Positions 43,827 to 53,644 of a DNA stretch of 64,000 bases are shown piece by piece; position 1 is the stretch's first letter; every line of letters begins with the position of its first letter. A program made the position numbers and the translations under genes. Location: contig JAPYXD010000714.1 in NCBI GenBank assembly GCA_030998225.1, forward strand, positions 4,030,001 through 4,094,000, read 5' to 3'. This stretch comes from Diplolepis rosae. Lineage: Eukaryota; Arthropoda; Insecta; Hymenoptera; Diplolepididae. Below the pieces are notes generated by a model. It was not told the origin of the DNA and made no database searches. It was given only the letters and a program-made list of their open reading frames with translations.

Positions 43827-44237
43827 ATTTAAATCTAAAAAATACAGAAAGAAAAAGGTTTGCTAACATAGGATTTCTTGTAAGTGTCTAAGTATAAAAA
43901 TATTTTTAAATTGACATTCGTGCATGAAGTTGTAGATTGAAATTTTTTGGTGTAATTTTTAATACAATACATATGCACATATACCCATATACACACATAC
44001 ATATATATACATATACATATATTATATATATATACAATATTACATACATACTACATTTATGCAATATTATACACAACATTGACTTTTCTTTATTTGAAGC
44101 TAAGTATTGAAATATATCAGTGATTATATCTATCTTTCATGGCTAGTTGAGGGCAAGACTGTCACAGGATAAAATACCTTTTTTAAAAAATGAACATTCT
44201 TCAACGTTAAAACTGCCAAATCCTGCTTAAATATGTA

Positions 44238-44796
44238 CCCTAGCGGACCCGTGGGAGAGAACGGTCATAGAATACTCTGACCGTTCTCTGACTGTTCTAT
44301 GACCGTTCTATGACCTCGCATTATTACGGCTAAGAACGGTAAAAAAGACATTAAAAGCTTTGCAGTAGTATTCTTTGGCGAAATTTGGATTAGAAGGTGC
44401 AGGAATAAATACAATAATGTTAATTTTCAGCAATAAAAACTAGAAAAACATCGTATACCTGTCATTGAAGGCAGTGCAGTGGTTCACAACTGGCGGATCG
44501 TCACCACCGTGAAGGTTTACTATTAGTGGAGACGTTCCGCAAATGGTGAACCACTGCACTGCCTTCAATGACAGGTACATGATGTATTCCTAGTTTTTAT
44601 CGCTGAAAAATAAGATAATTGTATTTATTGCTTCACCTTCTTATCCAAATTTCGCCACAGAATCATAATTGCAAAGCTTTTAATGTCTTTTTTACCGTTC
44701 TTAGCCGTAATAATGCGAGGTCATAGAACGGTCATAGAACAGTCAGAGAACGGTCAGAGTATTCTATGACCGTTCTCTCACACGGGTCCGCTAGGG
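44238..44796. mobile_element. Palindromic MITE (CCCTAGCGG tips), 559 bp, with TA duplication
   Basis: CCCTAGCGGACCCGTG at 44238 and CACGGGTCCGCTAGGG ending 44796, with arms of about 270 bp (GAACGGTCATAGAATACTC, TACCTGTCATTGAAGGCAGT and complements) around a loop near 44490-44545. TA lies at both borders (44236-44237, 44797-44798). The PLE 3' repeat near 46338-46352 has the unoccupied site (ATATGTAGATATAC, read on the minus strand), with a single TA. This proves insertion after the PLE formed. No coding content. Confidence 0.9.
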
Positions 44797-44836
44797 TAGA
44801 TATACAATTTTTTAACATTCTTTCTTAAAAATATAC

Positions 44837-45352
44837 ACAGACACACACTCCAGCACAGCAGGTCAACTTTCAAAGTACATACCATTACCTTACGTACAAG
44901 GACTCACTGAAAAAATTTCGGGTATCCTAAAACCATTTAATATAAAAATTGCTCCCCGTAATATCAACGACCTATCACACCTTTTCAAATCAGCCAAGGA
45001 CCCGATCCCGTTGCTTGATGCCGCTGATGTCGTCTACAATATACCTTGCACAGATTGTAAAGCTACTTATATAGGCACGACCAAACGCCCCTTAAAAACC
45101 AGAATCCATGAGCATAAGAAAGATGTCTACAACCCTCCAGAAAAATGGACTGCCTTAACAAAACACGCATGGCACCAAGATCACAAATTTAATTTTGATG
45201 AAGTCACAATATTAGACAGGTCGGATAACTACAAAAAACGCATGATTCTAGAAATGGCCCACATAGCCAGTACCTTACATTCTGTAAATCAAAGGACTGA
45301 TACAGAAAATCTATCAGTTTTTTATCTCCCTCTTTTAAAGAACCAAGTCTAA
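44837..45352 (+). CDS. Penelope-like GIY-YIG endonuclease (C-terminal half of the PLE protein)
   Basis: The frame continues the PLE protein: it repeats the RT C-terminus (TAGQLSKYIPLPYVQGL, also at the end of the minus-strand RT), then TEKISGILKPFNI, then the endonuclease. GIY-YIG motifs are VVYNIPCTDCKATYIGTTKR with the two-cysteine insertion seen in Penelope endonucleases, followed by LKTRIHEHKKDV. The frame ends at 45352 with no internal stop. There is no start codon of its own; it is open at the 5' breakpoint. The endonuclease nicks target DNA to prime reverse transcription. It is physically disconnected from the RT by the inversion. Confidence 0.9.
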   Translation, partial: TDTHSSTAGQLSKYIPLPYVQGLTEKISGILKPFNIKIAPRNINDLSHLFKSAKDPIPLLDAADVVYNIPCTDCKATYIGTTKRPLKTRIHEHKKDVYNPPEKWTALTKHAWHQDHKFNFDEVTILDRSDNYKKRMILEMAHIASTLHSVNQRTDTENLSVFYLPLLKNQV

Positions 45353-46304
45353 CCCCATTCAAAATTCATATTAAAACATTCTGAAATACACAAATACACA
45401 AACTTTCTGAAAAGACCCAAAATGTGGCGACGGAACCGTTATGTCTCAGGTTACATTTTATGATCTCCTCATTGTCCTAACAGTCCAGCCATCTCCAGCA
45501 CATCCTTTTCTTTCTCCAAATAAAATCCCTAAAAAGGGGAAAAAAATCTTACCCTCCACTCTCATCCCACTATACATGCCTAAAAACCAAAACATAACTC
45601 AGTTTACGAGTCAACCTCCCAGGAGAGAAGTGTGTGCAGTTTAAGTTATGTGGCTTCCCAGAAAACGAAAAAAGAAAAAATGGAATAATAACATTTATAC
45701 AAAAATCGTAATTTTAATCAAGGTCAGTCCTACTTTTTACTTTATATATAGTCTGCGATAGGATTTAAAAAAATTTGGATAAATTGTGCAAAAATTTAAA
45801 AAATTTAAAAAAAATACTATACCTACACATTTGAACATTCTATGTACAATTGCATCTCAATTCCTTACGCAATTTATAATTGTTTACAAAGTTTTTTACT
45901 TACATCTACTTGTTAAGCAAAAATCGGCAATTTATTCCCAAAAACTGTATTTTATACAGTGTTATTCTCATTGCTTCACACCAAAGAAATATTTACATAG
46001 GTATTTTAGTTCTAGACTAAAAGCAAAGAAAAATCTATGTGCAATATTATATGTAAATTTAAGTCCTTTCTGTGTACATTCTAAATAAGCAGCCTCATTG
46101 TCTATACCCACGGTTGAGAATAACCTTTTGTATAACACTACGGACTCTAAGTCATCGCAAAAAAACTGTCAAATTTTTTTTCAATTCTTTTTGCTAAAAA
46201 AGTATCACAGGAGACAAAATTCCAAGGAAAATATGCCAAAGAAAAAATGCTAAATTAAATTTTTTTACAGATTTCACTTCATACCAAAAGAGATTTGACT
46301 GTTT
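45353..46304 (+). other. PLE 3' untranslated region
   Basis: AT-rich, no recognisable frame. Short open stretches (45441-45644, 45786-46088) lack any domain. It leads into the 3' terminal repeat. Confidence 0.6.
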
Positions 46305-46862
46305 TGTATATTTTTAAGAAAGAATGTTAAAAAATTGTATATCTACATATTTAAGCAGGATTTGGCAGTTTTAACGTTGAAGAATGTTCATTTTTTAAAA
46401 AAAGGTATTTTATCCTGTGACAGTCTTGCCCTCAACTAGCCATGAAAGATAGATATAATCACTGATATATTTCAATACTTAGCTTCAAATAAAGAAAAGT
46501 CAATGTTGTGTATAATATTGCATATATGTAGTATGTATATAATATTGTATATATATAATATATGTATATGTATAAATATGTATGTGTGTATATGGGTATA
46601 TGTGCATATGTATTGAATTAAAAATTACACCAAAAAATTTCAATCTACAACTTCATGCACGAATGTCAATTTAAAAATATTTTTATACTTAGACACTTAC
46701 AAGAAATCCTATGTTAGCAAACCTTTTTCTTTCTGTATTTTTTAGATTTAAATAAATCACTGATGAGGGCTCCGATTAGAGCCGAAACGTCTGATTATGT
46801 AAAACTGAGTTTTTATCAACCTTGGACCCTAAAGCCAATTACCAACATCAACATATATCTTC
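46305..46862 (+). repeat. PLE 3' terminal repeat (pLTR)
   Basis: Mirror of 43707-44836 without the MITE. Ends at ATATATCTTC just before the target duplication (46863-46875). The two copies differ by a few changes, e.g. AAAACTGAG versus the 5' AAAACTCTGAG, and a variable TATA/CATA microsatellite. Confidence 0.85.
46755..46796 (+). ncRNA. Hammerhead ribozyme motif in PLE 3' repeat
   Basis: AATCA (46755-46759), CTGATGA (46760-46766), GGCTC/GAGCC helix II (46768-46772 with 46779-46783), GAAACGTC (46784-46791), TGATT (46792-46796). The helix I strands AATCA/TGATT are perfectly complementary. The single unpaired G at 46767 is the only departure from a minimal type I hammerhead and might reduce activity. 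Confidence 0.8.
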
Positions 46863-46875
46863 AATTAATATCATT

Positions 46876-47980
46876 ATCTTCAGGTTTTTTACATTCTCAT
46901 TATGGATGAGAAGGTATTGGTTTTATGTGAAAAATGACTTTCGAAATTTTCATCAAATCTTTACGTTTTGAGACCCCCTGAGTCAGAAAAAATGGTTTTT
47001 ACAAAAGTGTCTGTCTGTCTGTCTGTCTGTAGTAGGTCGTGTGCGGCATAACTCTCGATAGAATTATCAGATTGAATTGAGCTTTGGTACACTTTATCGG
47101 AGCCGAAAAAGTAAGCACAAGTTCGTTAACCAGCCACATCCAATCAAAATTGAGGGATTGAGCACTACTTTTGTGTTTTTGAAAATCATTTTTTGAAAAA
47201 ATCAAAAATTTCAATACTGGATTTTGATAGTGCTCATAAATCTCTAAAAATTATCCTGATAACATTTTTTGATTAAATCAAAATTAGAAATGTTACAGCA
47301 TATTCAAATTCGAAAAAAGTCAATATCAAAATTCCATTTTCCAGTTAAATTATACGAGATACGAAAAAACGTTATGATACAATATTATTGAATAAATAAA
47401 GTCCTACAAATTTGAATTGTAACATTTTTTCATAAGATGCATATTTTTCTTTTTAATTAAAAAAAAAACTATTGAAAATCCAAAATTCAATTTTTTAACA
47501 ATAATATGTAAAATAAGAAAAAAACGTAAGAATACAAAGTTGTTAGTTTCAACAAGATCTACAAGTTTTTTCTCACACAGTTTCTGATAAAACATATATT
47601 TTTCGTTTCAATTCCAAAAAATACGATTAAAATTCAAAAATTCCATTTTTTAGACAAAATATGTGAGATTCAAAAAAAACTTTGAGATGAAAATTGTTTG
47701 GCTAAATAAGGTCTACACATTCTTATCGATAAATTTCTCGACAGGATGTATATTTTATGTTTTGATTTTTAATATTGAATAAATTCGATTTTTTTCACCA
47801 AAATATGTGATACGAAATAAGCGTTGTTCTGCAAAATCATTTCCTCAAATAAAGTCTACGATTGTTTTTCCTTTTTAAAAGATTTGGAAGAAAATAAATT
47901 TATCAATAATCATGTAATTTATTAAAAAGTTACAAAAATGCATACAGAAAATCGAGCGCGAAGCGCGAGTGTCATAATGA
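46876..47980 (+). repeat. Degenerate tandem-repeat family, copy B
   Basis: Starts near TTTTTTACATTCTCATTATG, contains a CTGT microsatellite (47010-47031) and GGTACACTTTATCGGAGCC, then repeats ~115-bp units with TTCCATTTTTTAGACAAAATATG and AAAAAACGTTATGATACAA variants, to the ATAATGAGAATGTATTCC block near 47973. The ends ATTCTCATTATG... and CATAATGAGAATG are inverted, so this may be a complete foldback element. No coding. Confidence 0.65.
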
Positions 47981-48518
47981 GAATGTATTCCTTAAGGCCG
48001 ATAGAGCCTTAAGTAAATTGAATTTCCTGTTTCACTTAATCTGAAAAAGAAACTTAGTGAATTTGAGAAGATGACTAATTTACATCATCTTTAATATCAT
48101 TAAGTTGGTTTGAGCTTCAGTATTAAATTATAAGAAATAAACTTAAACGTATGCGAAGAGTACAAGACTGAGCATGAAGGGCGCAATGAGGGCAGATTTT
48201 TAAATCTATTATTAGTACGCAGTACTTTGCTTTTAACACCAAGATTAACTTGATTAGCTTTTCGTTTCTTACTCTTAGTCTTTTCAGTTACCTTAACACT
48301 TTTTTTAATGCCTGTAATTGTTGCCATTTACTTTTAGTTCTTTTTAATCGATCTACAAACAGAGGTTTCAGCGGATGCTCTAGATTTAATTGGAGTTGTA
48401 AAAATATTATTTGTAATTACCTTCTTAATCATTTTTATTAAATAATTTCTCAAAATAAACTTAAGACTAATCACAAAATAAAAATTGACTGTCACATCGC
48501 TGGCGCTGACTTAACCAA
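47981..48518. other. Intergenic, no gene supported
   Basis: A Lys-rich minus-strand frame (48327-48100) starts MATITGIKKSVKVTEKTKSK but has no domain and no support; possibly a degenerate retroelement gag N-terminus. Confidence 0.3.
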
Positions 48519-48720
48519 TGGATGTGGGATACGACATATTAGAATTCGTGAAAATCGGCATGTGGGATACGACATATTAGAATATTTATTTAAAAATATT
48601 AAATAAACAATTTGACTCACAAGATTTTAATATAAGCTGTAAAACATTATTATTAATCCATTTTTCAAAAAAAGTCAATTTCTCAAATTTTGTGGGATAC
48701 GACATATTAGAACGTGGGTA
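48519..48720 (+). repeat. Three copies of a 20-bp motif
   Basis: TGTGGGATACGACATATTAG occurs at about 48525, 48560 and 48692, with a diverged TATCGATATATTGAAATTGACATGTGG following. A reverse-complement copy lies at 41075. The spacing is irregular. The role is unknown. Confidence 0.75.
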
Positions 48721-49034
48721 TCGATATATTGAAATTGACATGTGGAAAATATTACGTATTTCAAAAATTTTCAAAGTATTTTATTCAAATGAAATGTTTT
48801 TCAATGTTGCCTTATAGCGCTTATACCAGAGAGACCCTACTGTATATAATTTCGTGCGAGAACTAAGATATGATTTACGTATTGTTTAGATATACAAATC
48901 CTTCATTTTTTAATTGAATTTCATGTTGAATCATATCTTCAAATAAAATAGTGACCACATAATGTTCCAATTAAAGTATTTAATTCAAGAAGCAAAAAAA
49001 TAATGAAATTCATATTTTGTTTTGTAATTTTTAA

Positions 49035-49255
49035 CATTTACTGACTTTGATTTTCCGTCTGCTTCGCACAGTTTTTATACGAATTTGAGAGAAATATAAT
49101 TCTCGATCTTGGCTCAACAGCCGACAGCCTGAAATCAAAGGGAAGAAGCGAGGACACACCAACACGCCGTGTTTGGTTGCGTGAGGTTTCACACGTGTCA
49201 GTGGTGGGGGTCGAAAAATTCTACGATCTGGGAACACTGTCTGTGCATTTTGAAT
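49035..49255 (-). repeat. Dispersed repeat, copy 2
   Basis: Reverse complement of 35910-36135, diverged by substitutions and an internal deletion of about 20 bp. No gene is inferred. Confidence 0.6.
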
Positions 49256-49414
49256 AATCAATCTCATTTCTCCATACTCTTAATTGGTAAAATCTAATGC
49301 ATGACAATACGCATTATCTTATACAATTTTCTAATTGGTTGTGAAAAAATTTGGCAAATTCTTATAACCTCTTCTTTGAAAGTATTTTATTTTGAATCAA
49401 TTTCAAGTTTTCTA

Positions 49415-49823
49415 CACGGAGAAAAATGGAGTGTCAAACTTTGAGTGTCAAAATTTAGATACGTCAGTTTTATATTGCAGATAGTACTACGTACTATCTA
49501 TCATTTTTTCTTGATAGTCAGGGAGACCATAATTTTATAGTCTGTTTGAATATCGACAGAATGTCAGGTTTACATTCTTAAATAGTTAACCTGTCAACAG
49601 TGTCAACACTTACACTCCGAGATAATCGAGCTAACGCTCCTGAGATACTCAGGTTTACATTCCAGGATTCTCATACACTCTGGGAAAGTCAAGCTGAACA
49701 TCTAGTTTTTACACTTCACAGATAGTACTTTACACCATGTAGAATGTTATCCCATAGTTAAAACTCCAATATAATCAGTTTGACACTCCAGATGTTCAAT
49801 TTGACACTTCATTTTTTTCCGTG
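49415..49823. mobile_element. MITE with CACGGAGAAAAATG tips, 409 bp, TA duplication
   Basis: ACACGGAGAAAAATGGAGTG / CACTTCATTTTTTTCCGTGT, with TA on both sides (49413-49414, 49824-49825). Inner inverted blocks GTGTCAAACTTTGAGTGTC and variants repeat several times. No coding. Confidence 0.75.
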
Positions 49824-49894
49824 TATCGACTCATATGTAAGAACGAAGGTTATAAAACTCTGCATGAAATTAACCCTCAGTTAGCGAAATTGTT

Positions 49895-49970
49895 TTATGT
49901 GTTGTTTAGATTCCAAATAAATCGTGGATGAGGGCTCCGATCAATGCCGAAACGTCTCATTGTTGTTGTA
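49895..49970 (+). repeat. PLE remnant with degraded hammerhead motif
   Basis: TTTAGATTCCAAATAAATC and GATGAGGGCTCCGATCAATGCCGAAACGTC parallel the PLE terminal repeat at 46741-46791. The catalytic CTGATGA has become GTGGATGA and helix II is broken (GGCTC against ATGCC), so this relic should be inactive. It is followed by CAGTCCTAGGACTGGTTTGA, an unrelated repeat. Confidence 0.65.
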
Positions 49971-51083
49971 GTCAGCAGTCCTAGGACTGGTTTGAAGCAG
50001 CTTCCAATCCATTCCTATCTTGAGCGAGTCTTTATTTATATCGTGTCAATGATGTATGCATTATAAATGATCTATTACTAAAGATTCAATTTTAATGTTC
50101 AAATCAGTTGTGGTTTGCCACTGTCTTCCGCTGTTCGCTATGACATTATTACTCTGCCGAAAACGTGAAGTTCAAAAGTACTGTTTCGCATTCGCTATTT
50201 GTTTTCGTGAATTCTGCAATGTGTCACTTTCACATTAAAGCGTGATCCAAAACTTTTACATGCGTTTGAATCTGAAAAATAAAAAACTTCGCACGCGACG
50301 CTTTTTAATCCAAGAGTTTTTTTAAAAATTCATTTAAATACTTTTGAATGTGTAACAGCAAATTATAAAGTAATTCAATGTTTAATAATTGCTTAAAATG
50401 TACTACAATATTTCATGAAAATCACCAACTCTCATAAAAAGTTACACATTAAACACGAGCCGCTTACATTTTTTAAAAATAATTTCTTCATATTCCAGTT
50501 TTGAAATTGTAAGATATTTTCACATATACCGAGGTCTGGTGTAAATGATCTGTATAATTTCGAATACTTTAAAACGCGGAGAATTCGTTTATAATTTAAT
50601 ACTATCTAATACTCAATAAACGCGAAGCATTTATACTTTATTTAATACGATTCAATAATTTTAAATGCGAAGCACTCATTCTGTACTTACTTAATCGCAT
50701 ATTTCAAGAATATTTTCGTTCATATTATATGAAAAAATCTTCAAAATTGTGGAAGATACAACCTCAAACATCGGAAAGGGTCCGCGCGCGGAGATATCCC
50801 GAGCTAAACTTCAAACACACTTTTCTCGAAACAACATTTTCAAAGTCGGTGAGGAAAATATTTCGAGAACGGCTTGACAGATTGCTTTGAAATTTTTATC
50901 AATTATTTATGATATAAAACTCGAGCTATTGAAGATCGAATTTCTTTTGTACAACCTAAAAAGAGCGTTTTTGTCACGAAAAATTAATCTTCAGTTTGAA
51001 AAAATAAATAAATCTGTCTTTATAACGAACAAGTAAGAAAGAATTTTTTTTTTGGTAAAAAAGGTATATACCCGCTTAATGCG
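49971..51083. other. Intergenic, no gene recognised
   Basis: AT-rich. Repeated AATGCGAAGCA(C/T)T(C/T)AT-like text around 50625-50690. Nothing else supported. Confidence 0.35.
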
Positions 51084-51294
51084 AATGTACTTAAAGTTCT
51101 GAACGTCCATAGAACAATGAAAAAAATGTATTTTCAGAACGAAATTTGTTCTTTCTATGTTCGGGGGCCTCAAATATACAATCTGTTACGAATCGTAGGT
51201 TACTTTTTAAGTTGCTTGGACAAAAAACAATTATTTTGTTTTGAAGACAAATATTTTTCATCGTTCAATGAACGTTCAGAACTGTAAGTACATT
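51084..51294. mobile_element. MITE-like inverted repeat, 211 bp
   Basis: AATGTACTTAAAGTTCTGAACG is mirrored by CGTTCAGAACTGTAAGTACATT (first 20 bases match after one indel), with GAACAATGAAAAA / TTTTTCATCGTTC inside. No coding content. Confidence 0.7.
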
Positions 51295-51393
51295 AACAGG
51301 AGGAAGTGCTGTTTGGACGCTACTCAGCGATATTTTTTTTCTCAGTGGACTTTTATACTGAAATTATGCTAATAAAATTATTGAAAGGAGTCA

Positions 51394-51559
51394 CACTCTA
51401 AAAACAAGTATTTTTAATACACATTACAAACGGAACGTTTAATTTTCAAACACTTTAACGTTTTGTACCCAAAATGTGTGTTAAAAATACACACTTCAAA
51501 TGCCTAAAAAATTACTATCGTGATTCACGTGTAAAAGTAACACATTTGTTTTTAGAGTG
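51394..51559. mobile_element. MITE with CACTCTAAAAACAA tips, 166 bp
   Basis: CACTCTAAAAACAAGTATTT and ACATTTGTTTTTAGAGTG are inverted; CA lies on both outer sides. Same tip family as 34147-34988. Confidence 0.75.
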
Positions 51560-51629
51560 CAAATACAATTTATTTGATCAATGCAATTTTCATTTTTCAT
51601 GTCAGTAACTATTGTAAATCTATTTTTAG

Positions 51630-51862
51630 GAAGAGGACCATCGTTGAGAATGTTGACTCCATCAACGCTTTGGAAAACAGGAATCTGTGGAGATCACTTT
51701 TTGCCTGAATCGTTTTGGAACGAAACTCGCAAAAAGTTGAGACCAAATCAGAATCCAATTCCGTATGCAGTTGCGGCAGAGGAAGATGAAGAAGTGCAGC
51801 AGAGGATGAAGGCCAGCAGTATCCGATTTAAATTTCCCTCAACAATAAAATGTAGCAGTTAA
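51630..51862 (+). CDS. THAP-domain second exon fragment
   Basis: Preceded by a good acceptor (TATTTTTAG|G, exon from 51630). The frame reads TLWKTGICGDHFLPESFW, then KKLRPNQNPIPYAV. This is the C-terminal half of a THAP zinc finger: the C-x2-HF pair that completes the C2CH site, then the AVPTI-like NPIPYAV tail. About 30 further residues, acidic then basic, lead to TAA at 51860. The N-terminal zinc ligands must be in an upstream exon, which I did not find nearby; the THAP start at 14436 is far away and out of phase with it. It may be a host THAP gene or a transposase remnant. Confidence 0.55.
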
Positions 51863-53434
51863 TTATTTTACTACTGTGATTGTAGATTTTATAACTAATT
51901 CTGCATCTTCAGCGAGTACGAGTGCCTCTTTTTTCATAAAGGTACGACTTATGTATACACTTCAGAATGGAAATATTGATAAAATCTGATGTTAATTTGT
52001 AATATTCTCCTTACAGGTGGGACCATGGTATTTCTTAACTTCAATCGTGGAAACATTGTTGTCAATGCAGTGACCTCAACTACAACAAAGGCGTGTAAAC
52101 GTTTTACCTAAAATAATTGGAAGGCCTTCATTTGTATGTTCGGTAAAAGCTTACTGTTGCTTTTACTTTAATTAAAAAAATTCTTTCATTGTTAACGGTG
52201 CACTTCCTTGGCTTTAACCTATATAGTTTCAGTAATTTTTATTTCTGCGAAGATTTAATATGTTACTTCTTTAAAACTTCGAATTATAATTTAAAAATTT
52301 CCAAATATTAAAATAATATCAATGTGTAATATATCAATGTGTAATATCCATTTGTAATGCAATATTTTTATTTGCGATTTTCACGTACAAGAAAGTCGTC
52401 GTATATACTTCGAAAAGAGATTTGACGGAAGCCAGGAAAAGAATTTCTCTCAAAGCATTTGGTTTCTTTCACACAAAGTTTTATTTGAATCAAACAAATT
52501 TTCTTGTAAATTAAGTAAATTATTTCAAAATTGCAATTCTTTCTTGAAAGCCAAAAAATAATATTTAAACTTAGTTTAAACTAATCACTTTTAGAAAACT
52601 CAGCTTAAACGAGAAAAATCGAATTTAATTCATTAAAGTTGATATTCGGGATATCCTCAAAAAAGGATATGTAGGGCAAATTTAAAATTAAAATAAAATG
52701 CAAATACTTTTTTTTGTATTTCGAGACTTAAATCTTTATATTACAGAATAACTTGTCCACATTATTGTGAAAAAATAGGCCTCTCGAACAAGTTCATTTC
52801 CCTAATTCCAACAAATCTTTCTTTTGAGTATTGGTAACGCGCTTATGGTTTGTTATAATTTAGACTTATACTTGTATAATTCTAAATGTTTTCACTTTTT
52901 TTAAAATACTTTTTCGTTTTGTTGTCTCGTTTGATATAATTGAACATAGTTTATCTTTTTCAAATTTATTTTATGTATAATATTCTATTTATTATGTCCG
53001 TTATTCGTAATGATGTAATTTATAGACATATGAGGCTCCTCCCGGAGGTTTTTCCACAACGTGGTTTTTCCCGACCGGGTTGTGCTGAAGCAGTGTAATG
53101 TTCACATGTTACAATGCGAAAGCACAGGCAAATGCGGGAGTCTGTTAGGAAAATCAAACTCATTTAATAAACATTACTTTCACTTTCATCTCTGCACATG
53201 AATATGGTCAGTGATTTCAAATCCTTCCCCTCTCTAATAGTGAACGTTCATTTATTATTGGTTGTGGAATTATGCAAGTAACTATCCCTTTAGTTTCGAC
53301 AAAAGGACATAAAATTATTACAGAAAAGTAACTACAGTCTCAGTTTGTAAGGGATGTTTCACCTGCATAAATTCATATGTTGTTTCTAAAATTAATGTAA
53401 TCTCAAGCTTTATGAATGTTTAATAAGGTCAAAA
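51863..53434. other. Intergenic or intronic DNA, no gene recognised
   Basis: Possible splice signals occur (donor AAAG|GTACGA near 51941, acceptor CTCCTTACAG near 52015), which could belong to the THAP gene, but the frames beyond them show no domain. The rest is AT-rich. Confidence 0.3.
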
Positions 53435-53644
53435 CACCAATTACCGAGAGGGAACAATTTGTTGAGAAAATAGTTGATTTCTTATAATCTAAAACTGTAA
53501 TCTGTTATCTTTTAGTAGAAGTCATTACATATAAGTCTCATTTAAGCTACTGTATCAGAAAAATGAGGTTTGCATGCCAATCGAATGAAAATAGAAAATC
53601 TTATTTTCGACCTTGTACAATAAGTTCTCCCTCGGTAATTAGTG
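53435..53644. repeat. Inverted-repeat element, 210 bp
   Basis: CACCAATTACCGAGAGGGAA is mirrored by TTCTCCCTCGGTAATTAGTG. It lies directly against the left tip of the next TIR element, overlapping by four bases. Confidence 0.6.

Larger units (their letters stand above)
43707..44836 (-). repeat. PLE 5' terminal repeat (pLTR), interrupted by a MITE
   Basis: Reverse complement of 46305-46862. Matching blocks include GGTAATTGGCTTTAGG, the hammerhead segment, TGCACGAATGTCAATTT, GACTGTCTTGCCC(reversed) and TTTTTAACATTCTTTCTT. The MITE at 44238-44796 splits it at a TA. Removing the insertion leaves about 570 bp, the same as the 3' repeat. It contains a (CATATA)n-like microsatellite around 43970-44040 that differs from the 3' copy in length. 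Confidence 0.85.
41568..46862 (+). mobile_element. Penelope-like element with internal 5' inversion and hammerhead ribozymes
   Basis: Right part (44837-46862) is in plus orientation: end of the RT frame, GIY-YIG endonuclease, 3' UTR and terminal repeat. Left part (41575-44836) is the 5' portion in minus orientation: terminal repeat followed by RT. The two breakpoints overlap by about 71 bp (41575-41645 is the reverse complement of 44836-44906). A 13-bp direct repeat (AATTAATATCATT) flanks the whole, so it is one insertion whose 5' end was inverted during integration, like twin-primed L1 copies. Seven extra bases (CATATTC) lie between the left duplication and the breakpoint. A 559-bp MITE later entered the 5' repeat. 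Each terminal repeat holds a hammerhead motif. Confidence 0.85.

Noticed and set aside
48100..48327. Lys-rich minus-strand frame of 75 codons
   Set aside because: Low complexity, upstream stop close by, no domain; at most a degenerate retroelement fragment.
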